In this document: positions 19,840 to 31,800 of the stretch, piece by piece
Position numbering within the stretch: the stretch's first letter is position 1
Layout of the letters: every line of letters begins with the position of its first letter
Assembly: GCF_000372725.1 (NCBI RefSeq)
Contig: NW_005198966.1
Coordinates: 316,247-380,246 of the forward strand
DNA: 64,000 bases
Direction of reading: 5' to 3'
Source: Emiliania huxleyi CCMP1516
Taxonomy: Eukaryota > Haptophyta > Isochrysidales > Noelaerhabdaceae
Position numbers and translations under genes: made by a program
Notes under the pieces: model-generated
Database searches by the model: none
What the model saw: only the letters and a program-made list of their open reading frames with translations
Told to the model about the DNA's origin: nothing

Positions 19840-22800
19840 TCAGCCCACCCCCGCCGCCCTCGCGCACTCGTCTAGCTCGCGCGCGCGCCGCTCCTGCCTC
19901 GCCTGCCGCTCCGACAGCAGCCGCTCCCGCTCCCTCTGCGCCTCGTCCGTCATCCTCTGCCTCTGCTCCGCCTCGCGCAGCTGCAGCTTCAGCTCGCGGA
20001 GCTCCTCCAGCTGCGCGCCGCAGACGCCGCGGGCGAGCTCTTCCATGGCCGCAGGAGAGGCGGCACCTCCGCTGCTTGGCGGCGAGAGCAGCGCCGCCGC
20101 AACCGACGCACCGGCGCCGTGCCGCGGCCGCGGCGGCGGAGTGTAGGGCGAACGCCACGAGAGGGCCGCCTCGGGGGACCAAGGGTCCCGTGCCGGCGAC
20201 GAGTGCTGCTGCTGCGGCTGCGGCTGTTGGTGGTGGTGGTGCTGCTGCTGCCGTTGCCGGTGGTGGCTCAGCTGCTGCGGCGGCGGCGGGGTTGGCGGTG
20301 CGGCCGCCGCGGCCACCGCGCTCGATCGAGCACTGGAGTGGATCGCCGCTGCCGCCGCCGCCAGCTCGGTACGGAGGAGCGCCTCGCGACTTGTCGCCTC
20401 GCGCAGCTCGACCTGAGACCAAGAGAACTGCAAACTCAGAACAAGCAAGGGCCCCAAGACTGCGAGAGGTCGCATCAGCTCGACCTGCAGCTGCGCCGTC
20501 CTCGCACGGGCCACCTCCCGCTCCTCCGCCGCCGACCGCCGCGCCTCCTCCGCCTCGCTCCTCGCAGACGCCGCCTCGGCGCGCGCCTGACCAAAGCGGG
20601 GGGCGGGGGGGGGGGGGGGGACCTGTGAAAAAACCCCCTTCCTAATGTCTCGGAAGTGTCTCGGAAGTGTCTCGGAAGTGTCTCGGAAGTGTCTCGGAAG
20701 TGTCTCGGAAGCGTCTCGGAAGGATCTCGGAAGCGTCTCGGAAGTGTCTCCGCCTGGTCGCGGTCCGCCGCCGCCGCCGCCTCTGCCGCTGCCACCGCGC
20801 CGGCGACCGCGTCGGCGGCGCCGCGCGCCTCGGCGAGGCGAGCGGAGAGGGCGGACGCGCGCGCGTGCTCCGCCTCCGCCCTCGCCGCCTCCACCTCCTT
20901 CCTCGCCGCCTCGGCGGACTGCGAAGCCGCCTCCACCGCCGCACCGTGCCGCGCCTCGGCCCGCCCGGCCGCCTCCTCGGCCGCCGCCGCCGCCGCCTCG
21001 GCCGCCTCCGCGCGCGCCTCCGCCGCCTCGACGCGAATGGCCGCCTCGTGCTCCGCCTCGCTGCCGCGCCTCACGGCCGCCACGGCGGCCTCCGCCGCAG
21101 CGGAAGAGGTCGCCTCGGCCTCGCTCAGCAGGGCTCGCAGCCGCGACAGCTCGGCGCGGGCCTCGGCGGCCGCCGCCTAGAAGGGTCCGAGAAGGTTCCG
21201 AACCGCGCTCCCCAGCAGCGCCCCCGGCGGGCGGCGGAAGAACAGGGCACGCCTCGGCGCCGGCGGTGTGCGCGCTGTCGAGAGCGACGCGCATCGCAGC
21301 GTTCTGGAGCGCCAGCTCCCCGCGCACCTCCTCCTCCCTCTGGCTCGCGCGCAGCTCCACCGCGTTCATCTCCGCGGCGAGCGCCTAGTACCGCACCCTC
21401 CAGAGTCTCGAATCCAGTGTGGGCCCTCTCCCGTGGGCGGTGCGGTATCGCCTCGAGCGCCGCCGCGCTCTTCGCCTCTGCCGCCCGCGCCGCCTGCGCC
21501 CTCGCAGCCTCCACCTCCGCCGCGGCCGCCTCCTCCGCCTGCCGCACCGAAGTGGCTGCCTGCTCGCCCAGCCGCTGCACCACCTTCGCGGGGAAATGTC
21601 GCGGACGTGTCGCGGACGTGCCATCGGTGTGTCTCCTCGCGCCCCCCAACCGCCACGCCGCCTTCTCAAGCTGCGATGCGCGCCCCGCCTGCCCCTCCGC
21701 CGCCCCCGCCGCCGCCCCCGCCTCGCGCCTCGCCGCCTCCGCCTCCGCCTCGGCCTGCCGCAGTTCGCGGCGCAGCCCCTCCGCCTCCGCCTCCGCCTCC
21801 ACCAGCCGCGCCGTGGCGGCGTCACGCACCGCCTACCGCACAGCACGCGCGGCCTGTGAGGCCCGCCTCGTGACGCAGCCGCGGCGACGCCTCGCCCCCC
21901 CCCCCCACACACACACAACGCGCCTCTGCCGCAACCACGCGCGCCGCCAGCGACGCCTCATCCTCGGCTGCGCGGCTCGCGTCCTCCTGCGCCGCGCCGA
22001 GCGCCCTCTCGAGCGCCGTCTTGTCCGATGCGAGCCTCCCCACCTCCTCCTGCGCCGCGTGCGCCGCCCTCCTGCGCGCCGACAGGACGGGGTGTCGCAA
22101 GCATGCAGCCGAGAGGCAGCCGAGACGCAGCCGAGATGCCGCCGAGATGCCGCCGAGATGCCGCCGAGACGCAGCCGAGACGCAGCCGAGATGCCGCCGA
22201 GGTGCAGCTGGGATGCGGCCGAGAGGCAGCCGATCCAAGTAGAGCCGAGAGAGGTGGCTGAGGTGTACGGCCGAGGTGTGAGGCGGGGGTTGGCCCTCCT
22301 GCTCTGCGCGAGCTCGGAGCCGACGCGAGCCTTGTCTTCGCGCTCCCGCGCCGCATCCTCCCGCGCCACAGCCAACTGCTCTCCCAGCTCGTCGCGCCGC
22401 TCCTGCAGGAAGGGTCCGAGAAGGTTCCGGGAAGGATCCGAGCCAGACTCTCCTCCCACCTCGCCGCGCCGCTCTTGCGGAGGGAGCACCCACAATCTCG
22501 GCGCATCTCGGCGCATCTCGCCGCATCTCGCGCGGATCTCGGCGCCCCTCGGCGCCCCTCGGCGCCCCTCGGCGCCCCTCGGCGCCCCTCGGCGCCTCTC
22601 GGCGCATCTCGGCGCATCTCGGCTATACCCCGCCTGCAACACTCGCACCTCTCGCTGCGCTGCCTCGAGTGTCGCCGCCGCCGCCGCCGCCTTCTCCTCG
22701 GCGGCGCCGGCCCGCTGCAGCGCCCCCTCGGCCGCCCCCTCCGCCCTCGCCGCCCTCTCCGCCTCCGCCCCCGCCGTGGCGGCCGCCTCTGCAGCAGAGG

Positions 22801-25800
22801 ATCGCAAGGCCTCGTTGCGCTCCTCTGTCTCTGCAAGACGCCCCACCGCCGCCTCTCGCGCCGCCTCCGCCTCTCCCAGCCGCGAGGCGAGGGCGCCGCT
22901 CCGCCCCTCTGCCTCCGCCAGCCGCGTCGCCAGCGCGGCCGTGTCGTAAAGCCTATCGCACATGTCTCGGACAGGTCCCGGACGTGGCCAGGACATGCCC
23001 CCACGCCCGTGTCGGCGCGCCGCGTCTCCAAACCCTCTGCCGCCGCCCTCGCCGCCGCCGCCGCCTCCGCCGCGTCGGCCGCCGCAGCGCGCGCCTCCCT
23101 CTCCCTCTCCAGAGGAGGGCCTTCGGCTAGAGCCGCGCCCGCCTCCGCCTCCGCCTCCGCCTCCGCCTCCGCCTCTGCCGCCGCCGCCGCCGCCGCCGCC
23201 GCCTCCTCCGCCGCCTCCTCCGCCGCCTCCTCCGCCGCCTCCTCCGCCGCCCTCCGCCCCTCCTTGACGCCATCGGCGAAGCCTCGCCGCCCCGCCTCCT
23301 CCCTCTCCGCCTCCACCCTCGCCTCGCCCGCCTCCCGCTCCGCCGCCAGCTCCGCCTCCGCCGCCGCCGCCGCCTCCGCCGCCGCCGACTGGTGCGCCGC
23401 CTGTGCGAGATTAGGCGAGATCAGGCGAGATGCGACGAGATCGCCCGAGACTGAAGCCGCCGGCTGGTGCGCCGCCTTGACTCGGCGCATCGCCTCGGCA
23501 AGCTGCGTGCGCGACTGCTGCCGCACCGCCGCCACCGCCGCCGAGCGCGCCTTGGCCGCCTCCGCCTGCGCGCGACGCAAGGAATAGTGAACCAACTCGT
23601 GGACCAGTCCGCCACCTTGGCGGCTTGCACCTGTGAGCGACGAACCGCCGCGGACAGCGCCGCCGACGCCTCCGCCGCCGCGCGCCTCTTCGCCGCCGCC
23701 GCCTCGGCGTCGAGGGAAGCCTGAGCATAGCTGGCGGTGTGAAGAGAGAGGGCGTGTCGGGAGCCGTCCTCCTCGGCGGCGGGAGAGGCCAGGCTCAGAC
23801 GCGACGCTGCAAGGTCGGCCCGCGACGCCTAGCAACGAGCCAAGGCATGAACAAGAGCGACTAGCCCATTCGGAGGCTTGCCCGCGGCGCCTCGAGCTCC
23901 GCACGCGCCTCCTATGCAGTGAGCAGCTGGTGACTTGATTCCACACCTCTGAGTCCGTCCGAGTCCGCCGCTCGCCGCCTCCAGCTCCGTCTCGGGGACT
24001 CTCGGGGACTCTCGGGGACTCTCGGGTACTCTCGGGTAATCTCGCGTACTCTCGGGTACTCTCGGGTACTCTCGGGTACTCTCGGGTACTCTCGGGTACT
24101 CTCGGGTACTCTCGCGCCTCCAGCTCCGTCTCCGCTTCGTCGAGCCGCCGCCGCAAGCTGCCCCGCTCCGCCTCGGCAGCCTGCGCCGCCTCCGCCTGCT
24201 CGCACGCGCGCGCGCGGGGGGGGGGGGGGGGGGGAGGGGTGAGCGAGTCCGGCGCAAGCCAGCGAGACGCTGCACCGCCTCCGCCTGCTCCTTGCCGCAC
24301 TGCTCGGACAGCTCTCGCAGCGAGCGAGCCTCCTCCGCGCTCATCCTCGCCCGCAGCTCCTCCAGCTCTGAGGCGTGGGCCGAGCGGCAGCGGTCAAGCT
24401 GCGCCCTCGCCTCCGCCTCCGCCGCCTGCGACGCCGAGAGCGCATCGGCGTGTCGGCGGCTCGCCTCGCCCTTCGACGCCACCGCCTGCGCCCTCGCCGC
24501 CTCTGCCTCGCCCTTCGCCGCCTCCGCCTCGCCCTTCGATGCCTCCGCCTCCGCCCTCGCCGCCTCCGCCTCCGCCCTCGCCGCCTCCGCCTCCGCCCTC
24601 GCCGCCTCCGCCTCCTCCACCCGCGCCGTCGCCGCCGCAAACTTCGCTTCCGCCGCGTCGAGCCGCGCCGCCAGCGCCTCGCCCGCCCTCGCCTCGCTGG
24701 CAGCGGCGGCCGCCGCCTCGCGTTCGAGCTGAAGGGACCGCAGCGCCAGCCCACCCGCCGCACGCTCCGCCGTCGCCAGCTCCGCGCGCAGCGCCGCGCA
24801 GCGAGCGGCGCCCGAGGCCTCCGCCTGCAGACACAAGGGGGGGGGCCGAGGAGGCTCAGGGCCATTATCGGGCAGGGCACCGCAACGCACGCCTCCTCCT
24901 CCGCCTCCGCCGCAGCAGCCTCGACGCGCGCCGCGGCCTCCAGCCGCGCCGCCGCAGCCTCCGCCTCAGCCTCGGACGTGCGGAGGCGCAGCGCCGCCGC
25001 CGCCGCCTCGGCCGCCTCAGCCGCCGCGGCGAGCGCTTGCACCGCCTCCGCCTGCTCCTTGCCGCACTGCTCGGACAGCTCTCGCAGCGAGCGAGCCTCC
25101 TCCGCGCTCATCCTCGCCCGCAGCTCCTCCAGCTCCGAAGCGTGGGCGGCGGCCACGCCGGCGGGCAAGGTGGAGCCGCACCGCAGCGCGTCCCTCTCCG
25201 CCTCCACCGTCGACAGCTCCTCGCGCAACGCACTGGCCACGCCGCGCGCCTGTTCTCACGCCTGCGGGCGTGAAGAGGCGCCGCCCCCCAAAGCCCCTCC
25301 CGCGGCGCGCTGGCAACGCCGCGCGCCTCGGCCGCCGCCTCCTCGGCGCGAGCGCAGCCGGCGGTCGCCGCTCGCGTCTGACTCCGCAGCTCGAGTTCGC
25401 GCTGCGTCACCGCCTACAGGCTCGTTCCGAGACGCTTCCTGGAGGGCTCCAGGCAGCTTCGGCTCGCGGAGGCGCCTCGACCTCCGCAAGCGCCGCAAGC
25501 TCCGCCCGCAGCGCCTCCGCCTCCGCCTCGTCGACCACACCGCCGCCTATTCACAGCTAGAGGTGTGAAGAGACGCGTTTCACAGCCTCCGCCTCGTCGA
25601 CCACACCGCCGCCCTTGCCCCCACGGCCGCTCTCGCCGCCCTTGCTCCCCGCGCCGCCCTCCTCCTCCACCTGCCGCAGCGCCGCGAGCAGCGTGGCGCA
25701 CTCCGCCTCGGCGCGATGGCGGCCCGCCTGCGGCAACACGTGGCGCGGACGTGTCGCGGACGTGTCGTCGGCGTGTCCTCCGCCAACGGGCCGACGCAGC

Positions 25801-28800
25801 CGCGCCGCCGCGTCACGCTTCGCCGCAAGAGCCGCTGCCAGCTCCGCCTCGCTGGCCACCGCCCGCTCAGCGGCAGCACGCGTCGCCGCGGCAGCCTCCT
25901 CCGCTGCCCTCGCCTCGGCTGCCTTCGCCTCCTCCGCTGCCCTCGCCGCCACCGCCTCCGCCTCCGCCTCCGCCGCCTCTGCCGCCTCCCGCCTCGCCTC
26001 CGCCACCCGCTCCGCCGCCCACGCCTCGGCGGCCGCCTGCGCGGCCGCGATCGCAGACGCTCCCTAGTTTCGAAGAAGCGTCGGGCGGTGAGGAGGCGCC
26101 GTTCACGCATTGGGGCGGGAGCGTTGCTCCGTGTGTGAAGAGGCGGGACCCCGCGCTACGAGTCCGACTGTCACTGTGCTGTCGTGCAATCTCGTGCAAT
26201 CTCGGGCCTGGGGTTGTGCTGTTGTGTGAGTAGCAGTGCGTCTTTGGCCCGGGGTTGTGTTTTTGCGTGAAGAGGCGGAGAGGCACTGGCTCAAGCTCAC
26301 ACGCAGAGAGGCTGCTCTCCTTCCTGGGACCCGGTGCTGCCTCCTGACTCGATGTCGCTCCCATCCCAACATCTCGTGTGTGTGTGCTGTGACCCCTGGG
26401 GGAGAAGGGAGAGGGAGAGGGAAGGGGGGGGGGGGGCGGGCTGTGTTCCGGCGTGACAAAACGACCTCCGCGTGAGCGGCAGCCAGCGCTCCCGCGCCGC
26501 AAGCCGCCTCTTCCTCCGCCCGCCCGAGCTCAGACACCACCGCGCACAGAGACGCCGCCGCAGCGCGCCGCACCTCCGCCATCGCTGCCTCGGCTCGCCT
26601 CGCCAGCTGATGCTCCTGCAGCTCGGCCCGCCGCACCGCGTCGCTCGCCGCGCGGTCGCGGGCGGACGCTGCTGCAGCCGCCGCCGCCTCCGCCGCCTCC
26701 TCCTCCGCCGCCTTGCAGAGCAGGGAGCGCTCAATCGCGGAGCGGCGGCCGGCCTACGGGGGAGCGCACAGGAGGAGGCTCGCACAAAGAAGGTCACCAG
26801 GAGACAAGGGCGCACTAGGAGAGGGGAGGGGGGGGGGGGAGGGGGGAGGGGCAGAGGACCCCTGGGGGGCATAACCTCGGCTGATCTCGGCTGAGCTCGG
26901 CTGAGCTCGGCTGATCTCGGCTGATCTCGGCTGATCTCGGCTGATCTCGGCTGATCTCGGTCGGCTCTAACCCCAATCTCGGGCAGTGTCGGCGAGCCCC
27001 ACCGTCGCAACCTCCTCCGCCAGCCGCTCGAGAGCGAGCGCGTGCCTCTCCGCCGCCTCGCGACTAGCCGCCTATCCGGACCCGCGCGCGCGTGTGAGCA
27101 TACGCACTCAAATGCCAGTCTACGCCGTCAGCTTCGCGACTCGTCTCGCCTCGCCCGCCTCGGCCGCCGCCGCAGCGGCCGCCTCCGCCACCGCCGCCTC
27201 GCCAGCCTCGCGCAACGCAGCCTCGCGCCGCTCCGCCTCTGCCCGCGCCGTCTCGAGCGAGAGAGAGAGCGACGTGGCCGCAGACTCCGCCGCCGCGCGG
27301 CCGTTTGCCGCCACAGCAGCCGCCGCGGCTGCAGCGGCGACATCGGCGCGCAGCGTAGTCGCCTCCGCGTCCGCCTCCGCCTCTGCCCGCGCCAGCGCCC
27401 TCCTCGCCGCGTCGGCGTCGGCGACGAAATGCGAGACCGCGCGCGCGGCCTCTGCCTCCGCCTCCGCCTCCGCGCTCCGCAGAGCCTCGACAGCGACACT
27501 CACCTGACGGCGCGTCGTGGACGTGTCGTGGACATGTCGTGGGCGTGTCGTGGACGTGTCGTGGACGTGTCGTGGGCGTGTCGTGGACGTGTCGTGGACG
27601 TGTCGTGGACGTGTCGTGGGCGTGTCGTGGACGTGTCGTGGGCGTGTCGTGGACATGTCGTGGGCGTGTCGTGGGCGTGTCGTGGACATGTCGTGGGCGT
27701 GTCGTGGGCGTGTCGTGGACGTGTCGTGGACATGTCGTGGACGTGTCGTGGGCGTGTCGTGGGCGTGTCGTGGACGTGTCGTGGACATGTCGTGGGCGTG
27801 TCGTGGACGTGTCGTGGACATGTCGTGGGCGTGTCGTGGGCGTGTCGTGGGCGTGTCGTGGACGTGTCGTGGACGTGTCGTGGGCGTGTCGTGGGCGTGT
27901 CGTGGACGTGTCGTGGACGTGTCGTGGGCGTGTCGTGGGCGTGTCGTGGACGTGTCGTGGACATGTCGTGGGCGTGTCGTGGGCGTGTCCGCGGGCACAG
28001 CCGCCGCCTCAGCCGTCGCCCGCCGAGCCCACGCCTGCGCCTCGCCCGCCTCCTCCCTCGCGTCCGCTTCCGAGGCGCGGAGCGCGGCGATCTCGGAGCG
28101 CGAGATCTCGAGCTCGGAGCGCGAGGCGTCGACGCTCGCCTCCGACGCTTGCGCCTCCGCCTCTGCCCTCTCCAGCTCCGCCCCCAGCGCCGCCCTCGCC
28201 ACCCCAAGCTCAGCAGCAAGCTCGGCAGCAGCCGACGCCTTGAGCGCCTCCAAGCGGAGACCAGCCTGCTGGGACGCCTCTGCGCGCGCAGCCTCGGCCG
28301 CCGCCTCCACCGCCCCCTCCCACTCCGCCGCCGCCTCAGCCCTCGCAGCCTCCACCGCCGCCTCCCGCTCCGCCGCCGCAGCAGCTTGCGCCTCCGCCGC
28401 CTCCGCCTCCATGCGGTCTGTGGCGGCCTTCGCCGCCGCCGCCTCCGCCGCCCCCTTCGCCGCTGCCTCCGCCAGCCGCGCCTCCAGCGCCATCGCGCGC
28501 TCTCTTGCCGCCTCGAGTGCCGGAGCGGCAGCTCCTTCCCCTTCGGCCAGCGCCGACAGCCGCGCCGCCTCCACCGCCGCCGCCGTCGACGCGTCGGCCG
28601 CCACCCTCTCCGCCTCCGCCTGCAGCCGCGCCTCCTCCCGCGCCTCCTCCCGCGCCTCCCCCCTCGCCTCCTCCACCGCCCCCTCCACCGCCGCCCGCGC
28701 CGCCTCCACCGCCGCAGCCGCCTCGCAAGCCGCAGCCTCGCAAGCCGCTGCCGCGCTCTCCTCCGCCGCCCTCCGAGCCGCCTCCACCTCCTCCTCCGCC

Positions 28801-31800
28801 GTCTCCGCCACTGACCGCAGAAGGTGGGCCTCCGCCGCCGCCTCCGCTCGCGCCGCCTGGAGCGCACGTGCCGCCCGCCCCGCCGCCTCCTCCGCCTCCA
28901 GCAGCGCCTCTTGCGACGCCGCCAGCGCTACCCCCGCCACTCGCGCCTCCGCCCGCAACGCCTCAACCTCGGATCGCGAGGTCTCGAGCTCGGATCGCGA
29001 GGTCTCGAGCTCGGATCGCGAGGTCTCGAGCTCGGATCGCGAGGTCTCGAGCTCGGATCGCGAGGTCTCGAGCTCGGATCGCGAGGTCTCGAGCTCGGAT
29101 CGCGAGGTCTCGAGCTCGGATCGCGAGGTCTCGAGCTCGGATCGCGAGGTGTCGAGGTCTGCCTCAGCCCTCCCGAGCCGCCAGCGCGACGTCGCCAGGT
29201 CTGCAGACAGCGACGCAGCCGCCTCCTCTGCCGCGGCCGCCGCGCCGCGAGCGGCCTCCGCGCAGCGCCGTGCAGACTCGCACGCCTCCGCCTCCGCCGC
29301 AAGCGCCTCCTCCGCCCGGCGCACCTACACAAGCCGTCCCGCGGGACGTGTCGTGGACGCGTCCCTCCTCCGACTCGCCCCGCGTCTCACTCTCCGTCTC
29401 CGAGGGCGCCTCCGCGGCGAGCGCCGCCACCGCCGCGTCTCGCTCCGCGGCAGAGGCCTCGGCACACGGGCCCGCCTGCACCGCCTTGGCAGCCACCTCG
29501 CTGCCCGCCTGCACCGCCTTGGCAGCCACCTCGCTGCCCGCCTGCACCACCGCCTCCTTCGTCTCTGCCGCGAGGCCGCCTCCCGTCAGCTCCCCCGCCA
29601 CCCCCCCCGCCCTCTCTGCTCCCGCCCTCTCCCAGCTCGCCCCTCCGCCTACCCAGCCTGCCGACCCGCCCGCCGCCCGGCGAGGCGGCGACGCGGGGCG
29701 AGAGGCGGGGCGGGAGGCGGGGCGGGAGGCGGGGCGGGAGGCGGGGCGGGAGTTGTGGCTGCCTCCGGCGGCCGAGGAGAGGGGCGCGAGGCTGGCGGCG
29801 GAGGTGTGGAGGGCGAGCAAGTGCAGCGCCTGGCCAAAGACGGGGCGGCGAGTCGTGGACGTGTCGTGGACGTGTCGTGGGCGTGTCGTGGACGTGTCGT
29901 GGACGTGTCGTGGGCGTGTCGTGGGCGTGTCATGGAGTCGTGGGCGTGTCGTGGACGTGTCGGCATTGGTCTGCGCCTGTTCGTCACACGTCCGCCGCAG
30001 CGCCTGCGCCTCCCTCTCCGCCGCGCGCAGCTCCGCCGCCAACGCCGCCGCCTCCGCCTCGCCCCGCGCACCGGCGCGCAAAGCCGCGAGGTTGAGGGAG
30101 GCGACCGTGCCGCCGCCGCCGCCGCCGCCGCCGCCGCCCTCCTCCGCCTCCTGCCTCGTACCCCCCTGCCTCGCCCCCTCTCTCGTTGGCGATGCGCGGC
30201 GAGACGCGGCACGCGACGAGCCTCGCGAGACGCCGCGGGAGAGCCTGAGGGAAAGGGGACTGCGCGGTGGGGAGATCGAGCCGAGCGATTAAACCCAGAG
30301 CGCCTGGCGGCGGAGGTTTGCATCTCCCGAGATGCAGCCGAGGTGCGGCCGAGGTGCAGCCGAGGTGCGGCCGAGGTGCAGCCGAGGTGCAGCCGAAGTG
30401 CAGCCGCGGTGCAGCCGAGGTGCGGTCGAGGTGCAGCCGAGGTGAGTGCGGCCGAGGTGCAGCCGAGGTGCAGCCGAGGTGCAGCCGAGGTGCAGCCGAG
30501 GTGGTAGCTGCGGAGAGCCTTGCAGCAGACGTGTGCACACCGAGCAGCTGCTCTCTCAGCGCCTCGGCCTCGCGCCTCCACCCGACCGCCTAGCACCAAC
30601 CGCGGCGGCGCATGAGGAAGCAAGAGCCCCCCCCCCCCCGTGGAGACGGCCGCCACGCCCCCCCTCGGTCGCCTCCGCCGCCGCCGCCTCCTTTGCGACT
30701 GCCGCCGCCGCAGCCTCTCCCCGCGCCCCCTCGGCCTCGCGTCGCAGGTGGAGAATCTCGTCCGCGGCTCGCTGCAGCGTGGCGTCGGCGTCGGCCGCGC
30801 GCGCCTCGCCATGCCCCTCCCCCCCTCGCCCCTCCCCCCCTCGCCCCTCCTTGGCACCACGAGTGGCGCACTTGCCGCCTGGCGCCTCCTTGCGCGCACC
30901 TCGTCCGCGAGCGGACATGTCCATGTCCATGTGCATGTGCATGGACATGTCCGCGGCTCGCCCGCCACGCACCCAGCCTCCTCCTGCCCCCCCCTCTCCC
31001 CTCCTCCTCCCCCCCCCCACCCCTCCATGCCAGTCCAACTCGCCCTCCCCGTCCAACTCGCCCTCCGACCGACCGCCGTCCAACTCCAACGCGCCGTCCA
31101 ACTCCAACGCGCCGTCCAACTCCAACTCGCCGTCCGACTCCAGCGCAGCGCCGCCCGGAGAGGCAACGGCGCCGTCGGCGTAGCGCTGCCCGCCTCCCTC
31201 CTTGCGCCCCTCCTTGCACCCCTCCTTCTCCTCGGCAGAGGCGGGGCCCTGGTTCGGCCCCTCGACCATGCTGCCTCGGCTCTGACCTTCGAGCGGCGCC
31301 TGGCCCGGGGGAGATCCGCCGTGGTCCGAGATGCAGCCGAGGTGCAGCCGAGGTGCGGCCGAGGTGCGGCCGAGGTGCAGCCGAGAGGCAGCCGAGGTGC
31401 GGCCGAGGTGCGGCCGAGGTGCGGCCGAGGTGCGGCCGAGGTGCAGAGCCGCGTCATATCTCGTCTGTATCTCCGCATTCTCGTCGCTGCCCAGTCATCT
31501 CTCTCGGCCGCATCTCGGCCGTATCTCGGCTGCATCTCGGCTGCATCTCGCCGCGTTCTCGTCGTCGGCTGCCGCGTCGGCCCGCCCCCCAAAGCCGAGT
31601 CGGCGCGGCGAGGAAGGGGGCGGCTGGCCGACCGACAGCTCGAGTGAGGCCAGCTGCTGCGCCTCCAGCCGCCGCGCCTCGGCCGCCGCCTGCGCGCGCG
31701 CGCTCAGCTCCGCCTCGTACCGCCCCCGCAGCTCGCCAACCTCGCGCCGGTGCGACGCCTCCGCCGCCGCGCGCCGCCTCTCGGCCTCGGCACGCTCGGC

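Noticed and set aside
20645-22949. Long plus-strand open frames over the 3' half of the coiled-coil gene
   Set aside because: Pro/Arg/Ala-rich shadows of Glu/Ala coil codons on the other strand, starting inside a minisatellite.
27517-30507. A very long plus-strand open frame of nearly 1000 codons
   Set aside because: It is antisense to coiled-coil exons and runs through an 11-bp minisatellite that lacks stops in every frame. The composition is a GC-rich shadow.
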